Positions 11,590 to 22,339 of a DNA stretch of 64,000 nucleotides are shown piece by piece. Origin of the DNA: Ceratotherium simum simum (taxonomy: Eukaryota > Chordata > Mammalia > Perissodactyla > Rhinocerotidae); contig NW_004454283.1 in assembly GCF_000283155.1 (NCBI RefSeq), forward strand, positions 1,903,779 through 1,967,778. Reading direction: 5' to 3'. The notes below the pieces were generated by a model. That model did no database searches. It worked only from the letters and a program-made list of their open reading frames with translations, and was not told the DNA's origin. Positions within the stretch are counted from its first letter, which is position 1, and every line of letters starts with the position of its first letter. Position numbers and translations under genes: made by a program.

Positions 11590-12330
11590 GTAAACCTTTG
11601 CCTTTTTTATTTTTTCAAGTAGGAGGGCTCCCTTCAACATTTCTTGTAGGGCAGGTCTAGTGGCAAGGAACTTCCTCAGCTTTTGTGTGTCTGCGAAAGC
11701 TTTTATTTCTCTGTCACATTTGAAGGAAAATTTCACTGGATAGAGTATAGTTGGCTGATAGTTTTGTCTTTCGGTATTTTGAATATATCATTCTACTCTC
11801 TCCTAGCCTGTAGTTTCTGCTGAGAAATCCACTGAAAGGATGATGGGGGTTCCTTTGTAGGTTATTTTCTTCTCTCTGGCTGCTCTTAATATGCTTTCTT
11901 TGTCATTAACTTTTGATAGTATATGCCTTGGGGAAGGCATGTACTTCCCCAAAAAGACCTTGGGGAAGGTCTTTTTTGCATTGAGGTAATTAGGAGTTCT
12001 ATCAGCTTCATGTACTTGCGCGTCCAGTTCCTTCCTCAGGTTTGGGAAGTCCTCAGCTATTATTTCCTTAAATAAGCTTTCTGTTCCTTTCTCCCTCTCT
12101 TCTCCTGTTGGGATACCTATTATCATTCTGTTGCTTTTCCTAATTGAATCAGATATTTCTCAAAGAATTTCTTAATTTTGAAAAACTCTTAATTCTCTCT
12201 CCTCTTCCACCTGAATCATTTCTAGATTTCTATCTTTGAGCTCACTAATTCTCTCTTCCATATGGTCTGCTCTATTTTTCATGCTTTCTACTTTATTTTT
12301 CATCTCATTTATTGTGTTCTTTATCTCCAG
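11590..12330 (-). pseudogene. L1 ORF1 remnant
   Basis: The minus-strand frame at 11803-12126 has the typical ORF1 order: the IIGIP start of the RRM, a FPNL segment, the RTPN motif, PRHIL, then the C-terminal REKKITYKGTPI and DFSAET. The C-terminal tail with the FADTQKL and ATRPALQ-type phrases continues at 11590-11720. The coiled-coil N-terminus (12180-12330) is broken by stops. ORF1p is the trimeric RNA chaperone of L1; this copy is fragmented. Confidence 0.85.
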
Positions 12331-12589
12331 TATTTCTGTTTGATTTTTTTATTTTAGAGTTTCAATCTCTTTGGTGAAGTACTCCTTCTGTTCGTTAGTT
12401 TTATTCCTGAGTTCATTGAACTGTCATTCTGAGTTTTCTTGTAACTCGTTCAGTTTCTTCATGACAGCTATTTTGAATTCTCTTGTCAGTTGGATTGTGA
12501 TCTTCTGTAACTTCAAGTTTGGTTTTTGGAGAGTTATCATTCTCTTTCTGTTCTGCAGTTTTACTGTGGTTCTTCATGGTACTTGATGA

Positions 12590-13704
12590 ATTGATCCTCT
12601 GACAGTAAATTCGTGGTAGTAACCACCTTTCTTATTTGCCTACAGCTTTGGTTACTTTGGTTCTGAGCTGGTTGTGTTTGAGAGCCTGTACTTTCCACCC
12701 TCCACTACCTCTGCTAGAGACATGATCAGTGCCTTCCTTGTGCCACTCATACCTCTGAGGTTGCTGGTGCCTTATTGCTTATCAAGTTGCTTCAGTCTGA
12801 GGTGTCGCCACTGGTTCACCAGGCTGTGAGCACTTCTGCTGCTTCCGGGGTCACCTAGGTCTCTTGTTACCCCACTGGTTCTCCTTGAGCTCTGCACAGG
12901 CTCAGATGCTGCTTCCCCATGCACCACCTGCACTGCTGCTCCTGGGTTATCTGGGAGTGCTAGTAGCATTGCTGCCAGGGGCATTTGGGTTCATGGGTGT
13001 CACTGTTGTTGCCAGGGGCCTGGGTTCTCATATGCAGCCCCTAGCTAGTAGAGCTGGTGTCAGAGGTGCCGCCACTGGGGGCTGGGTCATGAGTTCTGCT
13101 GTGGTCCCTTAATCCTCAGGTCACAGGTACCACCTGCCACTGCTGGGGGAGAGGCAGGGGCTAAGCTGCAAGTGTTGTTCCTGGTCCTGCAGCCTCTTGC
13201 CACTGGTGCATGCTTTTTGAGACCTCAGGTCATGGCACCCTGCTCCTGCCAGGGAAATCTGTGTTTTGGTTGCTGTCCCCACTGCTGGAAAGACTGGCAC
13301 CACTGCCAGGGGAGGAGGAGGGGAATGGCTCGCCATCTCCACTCTGTGTCCCAAAGCCTCAAGACGAGTGCACCACCCATCACCACTGCTGAGGGGGCAG
13401 GAGCCAAGCTACAAGTGCTGTGTTCGCCCTTGCAGCCTGCAGTCGCTGGCATGTGTGCTGGTGTGAGCATCCATGTTTTGGACTGCCACGACTAGGGGAG
13501 TGGGAGGGGGCTACTCCCCTAGTTCCACTGCCTCCCAGAGATCCAGTCCACCCACTTCAGATGTATAGATGCATGGATCGCTCAGGCATTCTGGTGTGCC
13601 ATGCAGAGAATTATTTTTGGTCAGTGGATGTCTGACTGGTTGTAACTTAGAGGGGAGAGACAAAGGGAACAATTTACTCTACTATGAGGCTGATGTCCCT
13701 CTCC
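12590..13704 (-). promoter_or_regulatory. L1 5'UTR (former internal promoter)
   Basis: This GC-rich block contrasts with its surroundings and lies upstream of the ORF1 remnant on the minus strand. It has repeated modules built around GCCACTGG/GCTGCTGC-like phrases (for example at 12805, 13070 and 13385). By position it is the 5'UTR that carries the RNA pol II promoter in L1. Overlapping small open frames on both strands here are by-products of GC content. Confidence 0.65.
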
Positions 13705-14745
13705 ACCACTGCTCTGATTTTTGTCACTGTAGACTATTTTGCCCACTCTAGAACTTCATATAAATGGAATCATACAGTGTATACTCTTGTATCTAGCTTC
13801 TTCTCTTCACCATAATATTTTTGAGATTCATTCATGCTGTTGTACATACAGTAGTTTGTCCCTTTTTATTACTGGTTAGTATTCCATTGTATGGCTATGC
13901 TGCAAATTGTTTTCTCCTATTGCTAGACATTTATGTTGTTTCCAGTTTTTTACTCCTTTTTCTGTGTGTCTTCTCGTGAACATATGTTTTTGTTTCACTT
14001 GGGTTAAAAACCTAGAAGTGGGATTTCTGGGCAGTTGTATACATAACTTTATAGGAAAACACCAGTTTCCAAAGTGGTTGTACCATTTTATATGCCCACA
14101 AGTAACACATGAGAGTTTTAGTTGCTCTACATCTTTGCCAACACTTGATATTGTCAGTCTTTTTAATATTAGCCATTCTGTTGGGCATATAATGGGCCCT
14201 CATTTTGGTGTCAAATTGCATTTCTCTGGTGACTAAGATGTGAGTGTCTCTTCACGTGCCTGTCGGCTGTATTTCTTCTTTTTGAAGTATCTGTTTAAGT
14301 CTTTTGCCCATTTTTAAAAATTGGGTTCCAGTGCCATTTGCTAAAAAATCAATTGACTGTGTGTGAGTCTATTTCTGGTCTCTCTGTTCTATTCCACTGA
14401 TTCCTTTGTCCATTCTTACACCAATACCATGCTGTCTCTTGATTACTTTAGCTTTATAGTAAGTCCTGAAATCAGACTGTGTGAATATTTCAGCTTTGCT
14501 ATACTTTTTCAAGATTGTTTTGGCTACTCTATGTTCTTTGCACTTCATATTAGAATCCATTTATCAATTTTTGCCAAGAGTCTGCTGGGCTTTTGATTGG
14601 GACCAGATTAAATCTATAGATCAATTTTGGGAGATTTTACATTTTAACTAAATCAATTCCTCCAGTTTATAATCATGGTATATTTCTCCCCTTATTTAGG
14701 TCTTTAATTTCTCCCAATAATGTTTTGTATGCAAATATATTTCAT
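13705..14745 (-). mobile_element. Old L1, right half of the interrupted copy
   Basis: It resumes with ACCACTGCTCTGATTTTT and runs through reverse-strand L1 text: CTTCATATAAATGGAATCAT, GAGATTCATTCATGCTGTTG, CCAACACTTGATATTGTCAG near 14139, and GCTTTATAGTAAGTCCTGAA near 14449. Compared with a normal L1 there is an internal jump near 14315-14330. The 14745-14931 stretch beyond it is AT-rich and unassigned. Confidence 0.8.
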
Positions 14746-14943
14746 ATACATATAAAATGTGAATGATTTATATGCAAATAGTCAACAAAACTAGGATTAT
14801 GTGATTTTTTAAAAATTATAGACTTCTAGATGAACTGATAAGAGACCCAGCACAGAGAGGGGAAGCACTCACTAAACACTATATTAATAAAGGCCACTGG
14901 ACACTTAGAATCTTTAAGTACTATAATGATGGTGATTTGACTT

Positions 14944-15178
14944 TTTTTGTGTGTGTGTGAGGAAGATCAGCCCTGAGATAACACCCATGCCAATCCTCCT
15001 CTTTTTGCTGAGGAAGACTGGCCCTGGGCTAAATCCATGCCTATCTTCCTCAACTTTATATGGGACGCTGCCACAGCATGGCTTGACAAGCGGTGCATGG
15101 GTGTGTGCCGGGGATCCGAACCCGGGCCGCCAGCAGTGGAGCATGTGCACTTAACCGCTATGCCCCGGGGCCAGCCCC
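14944..15178 (-). mobile_element. ERE SINE, reverse
   Basis: It is flanked by the perfect 12-bp TSD GTGATTTGACTT (14932-14943 and 15179-15190). The minus strand starts GGGGCTGGCCCCGGGGC, has the B-box complement GGGATCCGAACCCGGG near 15111, and ends with the GCTGAGGAAGA tail modules and a T-run in the plus-strand view. Confidence 0.95.
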
Positions 15179-15190
15179 GTGATTTGACTT

Positions 15191-15520
15191 GTAAGCACAG
15201 TAGCAACTCCTAGTGAAGAAAAATTATATTGGAAACAAGACTTTAGTCTGACTGCTGTCGTGTGTGAAAGATCCTATCCAGCCTCACGTCACACGACTTG
15301 TACCAGTGCTCCTCATCCGCTCCACTCAGAGGCCTCTCCTCTTTGTCCACCAGGCTGTCCCACGGCTCCCAACTGACCGCCGATGCCTGGGGCCAGGCAC
15401 TCCTTGCTTCCTTCCCGTACTATTGAAATAATGTCCTAACTGGTTTCTGGGCCTCCAGTTTTTCAGCCGCCAATTCACCCCACATGTTGGACTCCAAAGT
15501 TTCTTTTTAAAACATACACC
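15191..15520 (+). mobile_element. Possible L2 ORF2-like fragment
   Basis: Around 15418-15515 the text (CTATTGAAATAATGTCCTAA, CTGGTTTCTGGGCCTCCAGT and a TTTCTTTTTAAAACAT ending) resembles the forward L2 coding region. The rest of the interval is only loosely similar, so this is a weak call. Confidence 0.35.
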
Positions 15521-16690
15521 TGCACGTTTAATATACGTTTGTTATTTCTGTTAAACAAAATGGTTGATTACATGGTTCATATATTAGCTGTTTTTCTTTA
15601 ATATGGCATAGCAAATATATTCTCTGTATATCCATGGTTATTCTGTTAAATTAGAAATTATTAATTTCCCTGTAAATAAATTAAAAGAATACACTTTGAA
15701 TAATTTGGTTGAGCTAAAATACCTGAATCATCACTTATTTTTTTATTTAGTTATAAAATTAATCTGAAAATATATGAAATTAAAATACTGCATTAAAACA
15801 GAATACACCTTCTACTTCTGTGAAAAACGTTAACTTACCACCAAACCAAACCACTAGACTGCACCCTTTGCAGAAGAAACAAACAGTAAATTGAGTCACC
15901 TTGATTAATAATTTAAGTTGGGTCTGCCCGACTGTGACATAAATCATGATTTAAATGTGATTAGCACCGTCTCGATGTATAGAAAATCCACACTACCTGG
16001 TAGCCATGTATTCAAAGACGGATAGTTTGTGATCACGTAAATGACCCTAAGAGAAGACTCCTACGTAATTTTTAAAATATAAATAAGCAAAGGAAATTTC
16101 TACTCAACGGAATTACAGCTTCGTGCCTCAAAGTGGTATATGCGCTTTATTTTCGCTATCGATGACTCTACAATCCCTTCTACAAACCTGACATAATATT
16201 GTAGAGAAAAAATACAAAACAAAAAGATGTGGTACGCTGCTACATTTCTGCTTGCTAGATTGGCAGAGAAAACGAGTGATCATGCCGCTTCGCTCCACCG
16301 CTGCATTCCAGCAGTTCCCACTGACAAGCAGCATCCATCATGCTTTGCATTACAATTTTTCTTTGCCGTTTTCTCCCAGCTCATCATAACGTAATTACAT
16401 TCCATTATTTTCTAGCCAGGGGCCTGTATTTTCTTTCATACAGGACAACAGCTGCAAAGCTCAACCTTGATGCCTCCTCAAAATGGTGAAGTGTGTTTGT
16501 TTCTTGTTTCAGTCTTGGCAACTCCAACTTGCACAATCCTGCCAGACAAATTTTCTTGCTGCCCCAAAACGCATTCAGCCCCAAAACTTTCAGAGGGCCG
16601 TGCAAAGGAGCTTCCAGTGTTCTTAGTACTTGTCTGCACTGTGATTTCTCATTGAACCTTGTGGTTTTGGAAATGTGTTGAGAAGACTGA
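15521..16690. other. Repeat-free segment; candidate conserved non-coding element
   Basis: No repeat family is recognisable for over 1 kb, unusual for this window. By eye about 20 CpGs survive between 15840 and 16680, clearly above the local density. They include clusters TCGCTATCGATGAC near 16153 and GCCGCTTCGCTCCACCGC near 16284. Several homeodomain-type ATTA/TAAT cores (for example AACGTAATTACATT near 16389), an E-box CAGCTG near 16450 and a SOX-POU-like site at 16344-16357 are present. No open frame suggests an exon. The reading as a regulatory element is an inference. Confidence 0.45.
16344..16357 (-). promoter_or_regulatory. SOX-POU composite-like motif
   Basis: The minus strand reads AATTGTAATGCAAA. 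The OCT-SOX composite consensus is roughly CATTGTYATGCAAA, so 12 of 14 positions agree, including the complete ATGCAAA POU half and the ATTGT SOX core at zero spacing. A single match proves little; it is listed because it falls inside the CpG-retaining, repeat-free segment. Confidence 0.35.
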
Positions 16691-16899
16691 TGCTGCTTCC
16701 ATTCTTTTTATAGCTTCATAATTGCCAAAAGAGAATTTTTGTGTCAAACCTGTCTGAACATTTTCATTTTTCTTTCTATTTATGTCTACTCATGTGTATG
16801 TGCATCAATGTTTTCTGAGAGTGGGGGACATCAGGCCAAAAGTTGTCAATAAAAATCCTATGCTTTTTGGAAAAAGTTCTAGGATCATATATGAATCTT

Positions 16900-17165
16900 A
16901 TATGAATCTAATAATAGCTAACTGTTTTTTGAACATTACTCTGTGATAGACACCATTCTAAGTGCTTTTGGTGAAATATCTAATCTCTTCTCCCAAAAGC
17001 TATGAGGTAGGTGCTACTATGATCCTCATTTTTCAGAGGAGGAGAAGGAGGCTGAGAGGGATTTGAGAAACTTGCTTGAGAGCCCACAGCGTATGGGGTT
17101 GAGCTGGGAGTTAAGTTCAGGCAGCTGGAGTCCAAATCACACCGCCCTGCTCTCCTACCTCCCAT
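16900..17165 (+). mobile_element. MIR SINE, plus strand
   Basis: The sequence runs collinearly with MIR: AATAATAGCTAACTG, CACCATTCTAAGTGCTTTTG, GCTATGAGGTAGGTGCTAC, TCCTCATTTTTCAGAGGAGG, GAAACTTGC, and the closing GGAGTCCAAATCACACC. The B-box and tail regions are eroded. Confidence 0.85.
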
Positions 17166-17439
17166 TGTGGTCATTGCCAGCTCCTGAATACTCAGGAGGC
17201 CCAGATTTCCCCCCTTGTGGCCCTGCCAGGACAAGTCCTTGGCTCATGCCTCAGGAAGTAAAGCAGCAACATTAAAATCTTGATAGACAATCAAAGACTG
17301 GCTGCATCTTACATACTGAATGTCTCATTGAACTTTCTCTTCCTAATTATACAGATTTTAAACTGCTATGGTCTTTATTGCACACTATTTATCCGAGTAT
17401 TAGCAGTTTTCCTTCATCCCCAAGTGGTGGTATTGAATA

Positions 17440-17815
17440 GGAAATGCAGAGAGTCACAACCACCAGTGAAGGGAGACCTCAGTGGCCATATAAGAAGTCT
17501 GGCTACACTGAGACTGCCATGCTGGAGAGACCACTTGTGGAAAGACGAGAGGGAGACAGAGCCAGAGAGATGCCTGAGGAGCCCCAGTTGTTCAATTTTC
17601 CCAGCCCAGGTGTCAGACATGTGACTAAAGAGGCTTTCAAGACAACTCCAGCTCCAGTCACCAAGTGCCTACCACCTCATAAGAGACCTCAAGCAAAGAC
17701 TAGCCAGCGGCTGCAGTCAACTCCCAGACTCATGGGTAAAATAAACGGCTGCTGCTTTTTAGCCCACTGTTTTCGGTTTGTTACGCAGCCACAGATAACT
17801 GAAACACAGTGGAGA
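17440..17815 (+). mobile_element. MLT1-type MaLR LTR, 3' part
   Basis: Phrases GAAGTCTGGCTACACTGAGA, GAGAGATGCCTGAGGAGCCC, GCCCAGGTGTCAGACATGTG and GTTTGTTACGCAGCCACAGA in this order are typical of old MLT1 LTRs in forward orientation. It ends at about GATAACTGAAACACA. The 150-codon frame across it is not a gene. Confidence 0.7.
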
Positions 17816-18490
17816 ACACTGGGGAGAATAAACCCAGCAGGCTCACGTTTCTCCCAGATGTTTGCAGAATGCCAACATCTCATCTTACAACTGTGATGCG
17901 CTTATAATGTCTACTGTGTGGATGCTGTGGGCAGCACATGGGTAGGTATCATTACCTGTTGCACTTTTATCCTGTGGACTGAGTCTTACTTGAAGAGTGA
18001 GATAATTCATTGTGTCAGTTATTGAAGTTTTGCCTGTTGTCTGGGGACTGAGAAAAGTCTATCAAACCAGAAACAAGAACCAAATGGAAAGGCCTCAGGG
18101 CACATAAAGCAGGATCATTATCTTGGCCAGGCGATGAGCGACTCAGCGTGCCCAAGATGCTGAGCTGTGGGCCGTTGGTGATGTCTTCCGTGTGGACACG
18201 GGCCAGGAGCAGGGAAATAGGAACCCATGTCAACAGTCTGTCTAGCCATGCTAGCCTCTTGGGGCTGGGGAGGAAAGAAGTGAATGGCACAGGGCCTGTG
18301 TCCTAAGCAAATCTGCTAAACTAAGACCTTTTGTAAACTGAACTCTTTTTCTACTTCTTGTACATTCATGTTTTTCTCTTCTGTTCTCCTTGATATGTAA
18401 CAAGGTTTTTTTGAAAACTCCATCCTACTTTGGCTATGCTATGGGAAATCAAACTTGGGCCCTAGCTTTAAATGGGTAGTAATAAATCTT
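17816..18490. other. Unique sequence, no gene seen
   Basis: No recognisable repeat, RNA gene or coding frame above about 90 codons. 18080-18290 is moderately CpG-containing but otherwise ordinary. Confidence 0.5.
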
Positions 18491-18494
18491 GAGG

Positions 18495-19110
18495 GGAGAT
18501 CTGCACCCCCATATTCATTGCAGCATTATTCACAATAGCCAAGACATGGAACAACCTAAGTGTCCATCAATGGATGAATGGATAAAGAAGATGCGGTATA
18601 TATATATACAATGGAATATCACTCAGCCATGAGAAAGAAGGAAATCCCGTCATTTGTGAAAACTTGGATGGACCTTGAAGGCATTATGCTAAGTGAGATA
18701 GGTCAGACAGAGAAAGACAAATATAGTATGATCTCACTTATATGTCGAATCTAAAAAACTCGAGCTCAGAGAAGCAGAGTAGAGTGGTGGTGACCAGGGG
18801 CTGGGGGAAATGGGGAGATGTTGGTCAAAGGGTGCAAACTTCCAGCTATAAGATTATCACGTTCTGGGGAGCTAATGTACAGCATGGTGATTATAGCTAA
18901 TAATATTGTGTTATACTTGAAGGTTGCCAAAGAGTAGATCTTAAATGTTCTCACCACAAAAAAGAAATGGTACTTAATGGACGGATGGAGGTGTTGGCTA
19001 ATGCTATTGTGGTAATCATTTTGCAATATATAAATGTATCAAATCAACACATTGCACCCCTTAAACTTACATGTTATATGTCGATTATATCTCAATAAAG
19101 CTGGGGAGAA
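18495..19110 (+). mobile_element. 5'-truncated L1 3' end (L1MA-like), plus strand
   Basis: It contains the ORF2 C-terminus (CATTGCAGCATTATTCACAA, CAACCTAAGTGTCCATCAAT, GAAAGACAAATATAGTATGA) and a full 3'UTR to ATATCTCAATAAAGCTGG. The copy starts about 0.6 kb from the 3' end. No clean poly(A) tail or TSD is left. Confidence 0.88.
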
Positions 19111-19224
19111 AAGGATTGCTTTACATTTTTTATGAGGCAAAAAAACACTTTCAAAAGAATTAGCATATGTAAAACTTTTTGATATTTAATAAAAAGTATA
19201 GTATTGAAAATAAAAGGTGAGGGC

Positions 19225-20003
19225 TGGAGTGTGGAAGCAGCATAATAAAAAAGAGAAATACCACTTCACACCCTTTAGGAAGGCTATTATCAAAAAAAAA
19301 GGAAAATAACAAGTGTTGGTGAGGACGTGGAGAAATTGAAATCCTTGTGCATCGTTGGTAGGGATGGAAAATGGTGCAGCCACTAGAGAAAACAGTTTGT
19401 CGGTTCCTCCAAAAATTAAACATAGAATTACCATATAATCCAGTAATTCCACTTGTGGGTATACCCTCAAAAGAATGGAAATCAGGGACAAATAGATATG
19501 TAAACACCCATGTTCAAAGCAGCACTATTCACAATAGCCAAAATGTAGAAACAACCCAAGTGTCCATCAACAGATGAATGGATAAACAAAATGTAGTCTA
19601 CACATACAATGTAAAATGTATGTATTCACCCCAGCCTTAAAGCAGAATGAAATTCTGACATATGCTACAATATGGATGAGCCTTGTAAACATTATGCTAA
19701 GTGAAATAAGCCAGAGACAGAGGACGAATATTGTCTGATTCCACTTATATGGGACACCTAGAATAGGCAAATTAGTAGAGACAGAAAGTAGGTTAGAGGT
19801 TTCCAGGGGCTGGGGGGAGGGGAGACGGGGGGGTTAGTGTTTAATGGTGACAAGTCTCAGCTTGGGAAGATGAAAAAGTTCTAAGATGGTTGGTGGTGAT
19901 GGTTGCACAACATTGTCAAGGTACTTAATGCCGCTTAGCTGTACACTTAAAAATGGTTGAAAGGGTAAATTCTATGTTATGTATATTTTACTACAATAAA
20001 AGA
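19225..20003 (+). mobile_element. Second L1 3' end (L1MB/L1MC-like), plus strand
   Basis: It begins in the ORF2 C-terminal region (ACCACTTCACACCCTTTAGG, TGGTGCAGCCACTAGAGAAA, CCATATAATCCAGTAATTCC) and runs through the 3'UTR (TCCACTTATATGGGACACCT, GTACACTTAAAAATGGTTGA) to ACTACAATAAAAGA. It is a different, older 3'UTR type from the neighbour at 18495. A CA microsatellite follows directly. Confidence 0.88.
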
Positions 20004-20007
20004 GAGA

Positions 20008-20030
20008 GACACACACACACACACACATCC
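20008..20030. repeat. (AC)n microsatellite
   Basis: A run of about 11 AC units after GAGAGAG, grown from the 3' tail of the adjacent L1, a common origin of mammalian CA repeats. Confidence 0.9.
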
Positions 20031-20199
20031 CCACTCAACAGGAAGATGAACTTTATGGGAGGCAGAGCAAGAACCACTTGGCCAAGCCACCCTCTCTACG
20101 TGGTAGTTCTACCAGTGCTGAAACCAGAGATCTTGCTTGGTCTCACTGAATAAAGAATTCCTTCATTGATAATGATAAAATTATAATAATGATGATGAT

Positions 20200-20475
20200 A
20201 ACAACAACAAACAGTAACATTTAATGAGAACTTACTAAATGTCACTCACTGTTCCAAACACTTTTATTAACACGTTTAGTCACAACAACAACCTTATGAA
20301 GAAGGTTCTAGTATTATTTTTAGTATGTGTGTACACATATATATACAACAAGAGAAACAAATAACAGAGAAGTTAAGTAACTTGCCTAGAGTCACACAGC
20401 TGGTAAGCGGTAGGTAACTTAGCACCTAGGCAACTGGGTCCTAACTGGGTCCACTGTAGCTCAGAGCCTCCCACA
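20200..20475 (+). mobile_element. MIR SINE, plus strand
   Basis: AACATTTAATGAGAACTTAC, CACTGTTCCAAACACTTTTA, AACAACCTTATGAAGAAGG and GTAACTTGCCTAGAGTCACA-CAGCTGG follow the MIR order. About 50 bp of TG/TA-rich filler (20322-20350) is inserted in the core. Confidence 0.85.
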
Positions 20476-20549
20476 AACAGAGGGACTGCCTATGCAGGAA
20501 GCTGGTGCTACTATCCCGCATGTGTCGTATAGAAGCAAGGATCCTGCTG

Positions 20550-20645
20550 ACTTGAGTGTAGACTCCTGGGGGGCAGGAACCACGTGTTGCTCATCTCTGT
20601 GTCCCCAGTGACCAGCACAACCACACTCAGTATAATGAGTGGATT
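20550..20645 (+). mobile_element. L2 3' end, plus strand
   Basis: GTAGACTCCTGGGGGGCAGG, TCTCTGTGTCCCCAGTGACC, CAGTATAATGAGTGGATT is the forward 3' terminus of L2. Confidence 0.65.
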
Positions 20646-20689
20646 ATAGAATATAACGATCAAGATGTTGGAGGAGGTAATCAAGAGGA

Positions 20690-21075
20690 CATGACTGCCG
20701 GTTGACCCTTGCGCTGGACCGGGCAATTGGAGGCTCCTCACTCCCTCCCTCTCCTTGGAATGTATGCTATGCCTACCATTCCCACAGTGGGGGCTGATCC
20801 AAGGACATAGCCTTGAGAGAGCAAGGTGTTGTTGAGACCATCTGGACTGTGTATGTGGCTGAACCCAGTTAAGTCCTATATTAAACTTTTAAGATTCTGG
20901 CAGGTGGATGTGGGATCTACTCATCTTGCAGCCGCCCAAGACCAACCTTGTAAGTAAGTTCCCTTACTTATTAAACCTGCCATCTACCAATCTGGAGTGG
21001 GCTGCCTCTTTCTTTGGTCTCTCCTTGCCCTCTGTGAGTATGGGGGCCAAATTACAAAGCAACATCAGATTCAAT
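20690..21075 (+). mobile_element. ERV LTR, family unassigned
   Basis: LTR-like layout on the plus strand. TAAGTCCTATATTAAACTTT may serve as promoter region, TTATTAAACC near 20969 is an AATAAA-like poly(A) region, and a pyrimidine-rich U5-like segment ends near GGGGGCCAAATTACA. The GCCGCCCAAGACCAACCTTG block recalls class I ERV LTRs, but I cannot name it. Termini and TSD are unclear. Confidence 0.5.
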
Positions 21076-21089
21076 TGAAAATAGGTTCA

Positions 21090-21315
21090 GGGCCAGCCTG
21101 GTGGCATAGTGGTTAAGTTCACATGCTCCACTTCCCCTGCCTGGGGTTCACGGGTTCAGATCTCAGGCGCAGCCTACACACCACTCATCAAGCCATGCTG
21201 TGGCGTGTCCCACATACAAAATAGAGGAAAATTGGCACAGGCGTTAGCCCAGGGCCAATCTTCCTCAAGCAAAAAGAGGCAATGGATGTTAGCTCAGGTC
21301 CAGTCTTCCTCAGCA

Positions 21316-21338
<23 letters not shown>
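21090..21338 (+). mobile_element. ERE SINE, plus strand
   Basis: It starts GGGCCAGCCTGGTGGCATAG (A-box region), has GGGTTCAGATCTCAGG as B-box, the CCATGCTGTGGCGTGTCCCA body, two GGC-CAATCTTCCTCA/GTCCAGTCTTCCTCA tail modules and a tail of about 23 A. The TSD is not clear. Confidence 0.93.
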
Positions 21339-21347
<9 letters not shown>

Positions 21348-22335
21348 CCTCCCCAAGATTTGTTCTTTAATTTTGTTCTTGTCACAGTTCACAAAAAAAG
21401 TTGCATTAACCATTTACCAAGTGGCTTGAAATAGAGAGCATCTTTATGCCTCTCCACAGGCATCTACCCTCCACTAGAATCCCACGTCTGGGGAGGACAC
21501 AGTTGGTGTGCTGTGTGCTCAGCGTACACCCTCTCTCAACCCTGCCTTGCAGCACCTCATCTTCTTTCAGAAGCCTCCCCTCCAGATTCAGCCTGTCTAC
21601 CACAGGAGAGGTTGACTCCAGGAGGTGATATTGGCTAATCCCGTCCCCTTTGCCTCAGCCAATCAATGCGTGGCATTCCCTGGCCACAGCAATGGGTCAA
21701 GAAGGGCCAAGTCCCTGGTCAGGCGCCTCGTCTTCCAACCTCTCCCTGGTGGGGTGAGGTGAACTGCTTCTTTTCCCCCTGGCTGTGACAGAGCCAGACC
21801 CATGGGCACAAGTGGAGGTGTGCTGTGTGTCTACCGGGAAGGACGTTCCAAAAGAGACATTCTCTCTTCCTTTGGATGTTGACTGAAACCAACACACAAA
21901 ACAGCACAGCTGAGAGCCAAGAGGCATGAAGCTGGAACCCCTGGGTTAAGCCCACTCACTCTGGGGTCAACCATAAATCTAGACGGCCAGTGACTTGAGT
22001 ATTCTCACATTTCTTTTTTGGTTTAAACAAATCCAAATTAGGTTTTCTGTTAACTGCAGCCAATAGCATGTAACTGATTTATGTTTCAGATATATTTACA
22101 TAAAGCTTCATGCACAAAAAATGAAGTTTCTTCTTTGTATGTCACCCTAAGTATACACAGATTCAGTCTTGGTGCTTTTATGTATGGTGTTTCAAGTAAA
22201 TTTGCAGACATTAATATAAATACTTGAGTCAGTAACTATTTATTATAGTTGTCACCAAAGAAACTCCAATTGTTGTGATATTATTACAGGTGTAGAATGT
22301 TAATGTACACCCGGGCTGGTATAGCCAAACATTCT
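21339..22335. other. Mostly unassigned; old MER/LTR-like block at 21640-22085
   Basis: 21640-22085 has the feel of an ancient interspersed repeat in forward orientation. It shows a CAGCCAATCAATGCGTGG segment, AGAGCCAAGAGGCATGAAGC, a CTGGAACCCCTGGGTTAAGC stretch and an end like GTTTTCTGTTAACTGCAGCC. I cannot name the family. 21339-21635 and 22086-22335 show nothing recognisable. Confidence 0.35.
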
Positions 22336-22339
22336 ATGT

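Larger units (their letters stand above)
10257..13704 (-). mobile_element. Internally deleted L1 (equine/laurasiatherian), reverse
   Basis: The copy is bounded by an 18-bp target duplication with one mismatch (ACCACTGCTCT[C/G]ATTTTT at 10239-10256 and 13705-13722). From right to left it contains a GC-rich 5'UTR (about 12590-13704), ORF1 remnants (11590-12330), an inter-ORF spacer, the start of the ORF2 endonuclease (about 10870-11100), then abruptly the last part of ORF2 and the 3'UTR (10257-10850). Most of the endonuclease and all of the reverse transcriptase are absent, so it is about half the usual 6-7 kb. It sits inside an older L1. Confidence 0.88.

Noticed and set aside
12772..13635. 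Cluster of overlapping frames on both strands and a CpG-island-like look
   Set aside because: GC-rich L1 5'UTR; high GC lowers stop frequency and gives frames in several phases. It is not a gene promoter.
17444..17896. 150-codon frame as an exon
   Set aside because: Coincides with a forward MLT1 LTR whose consensus explains the sequence.
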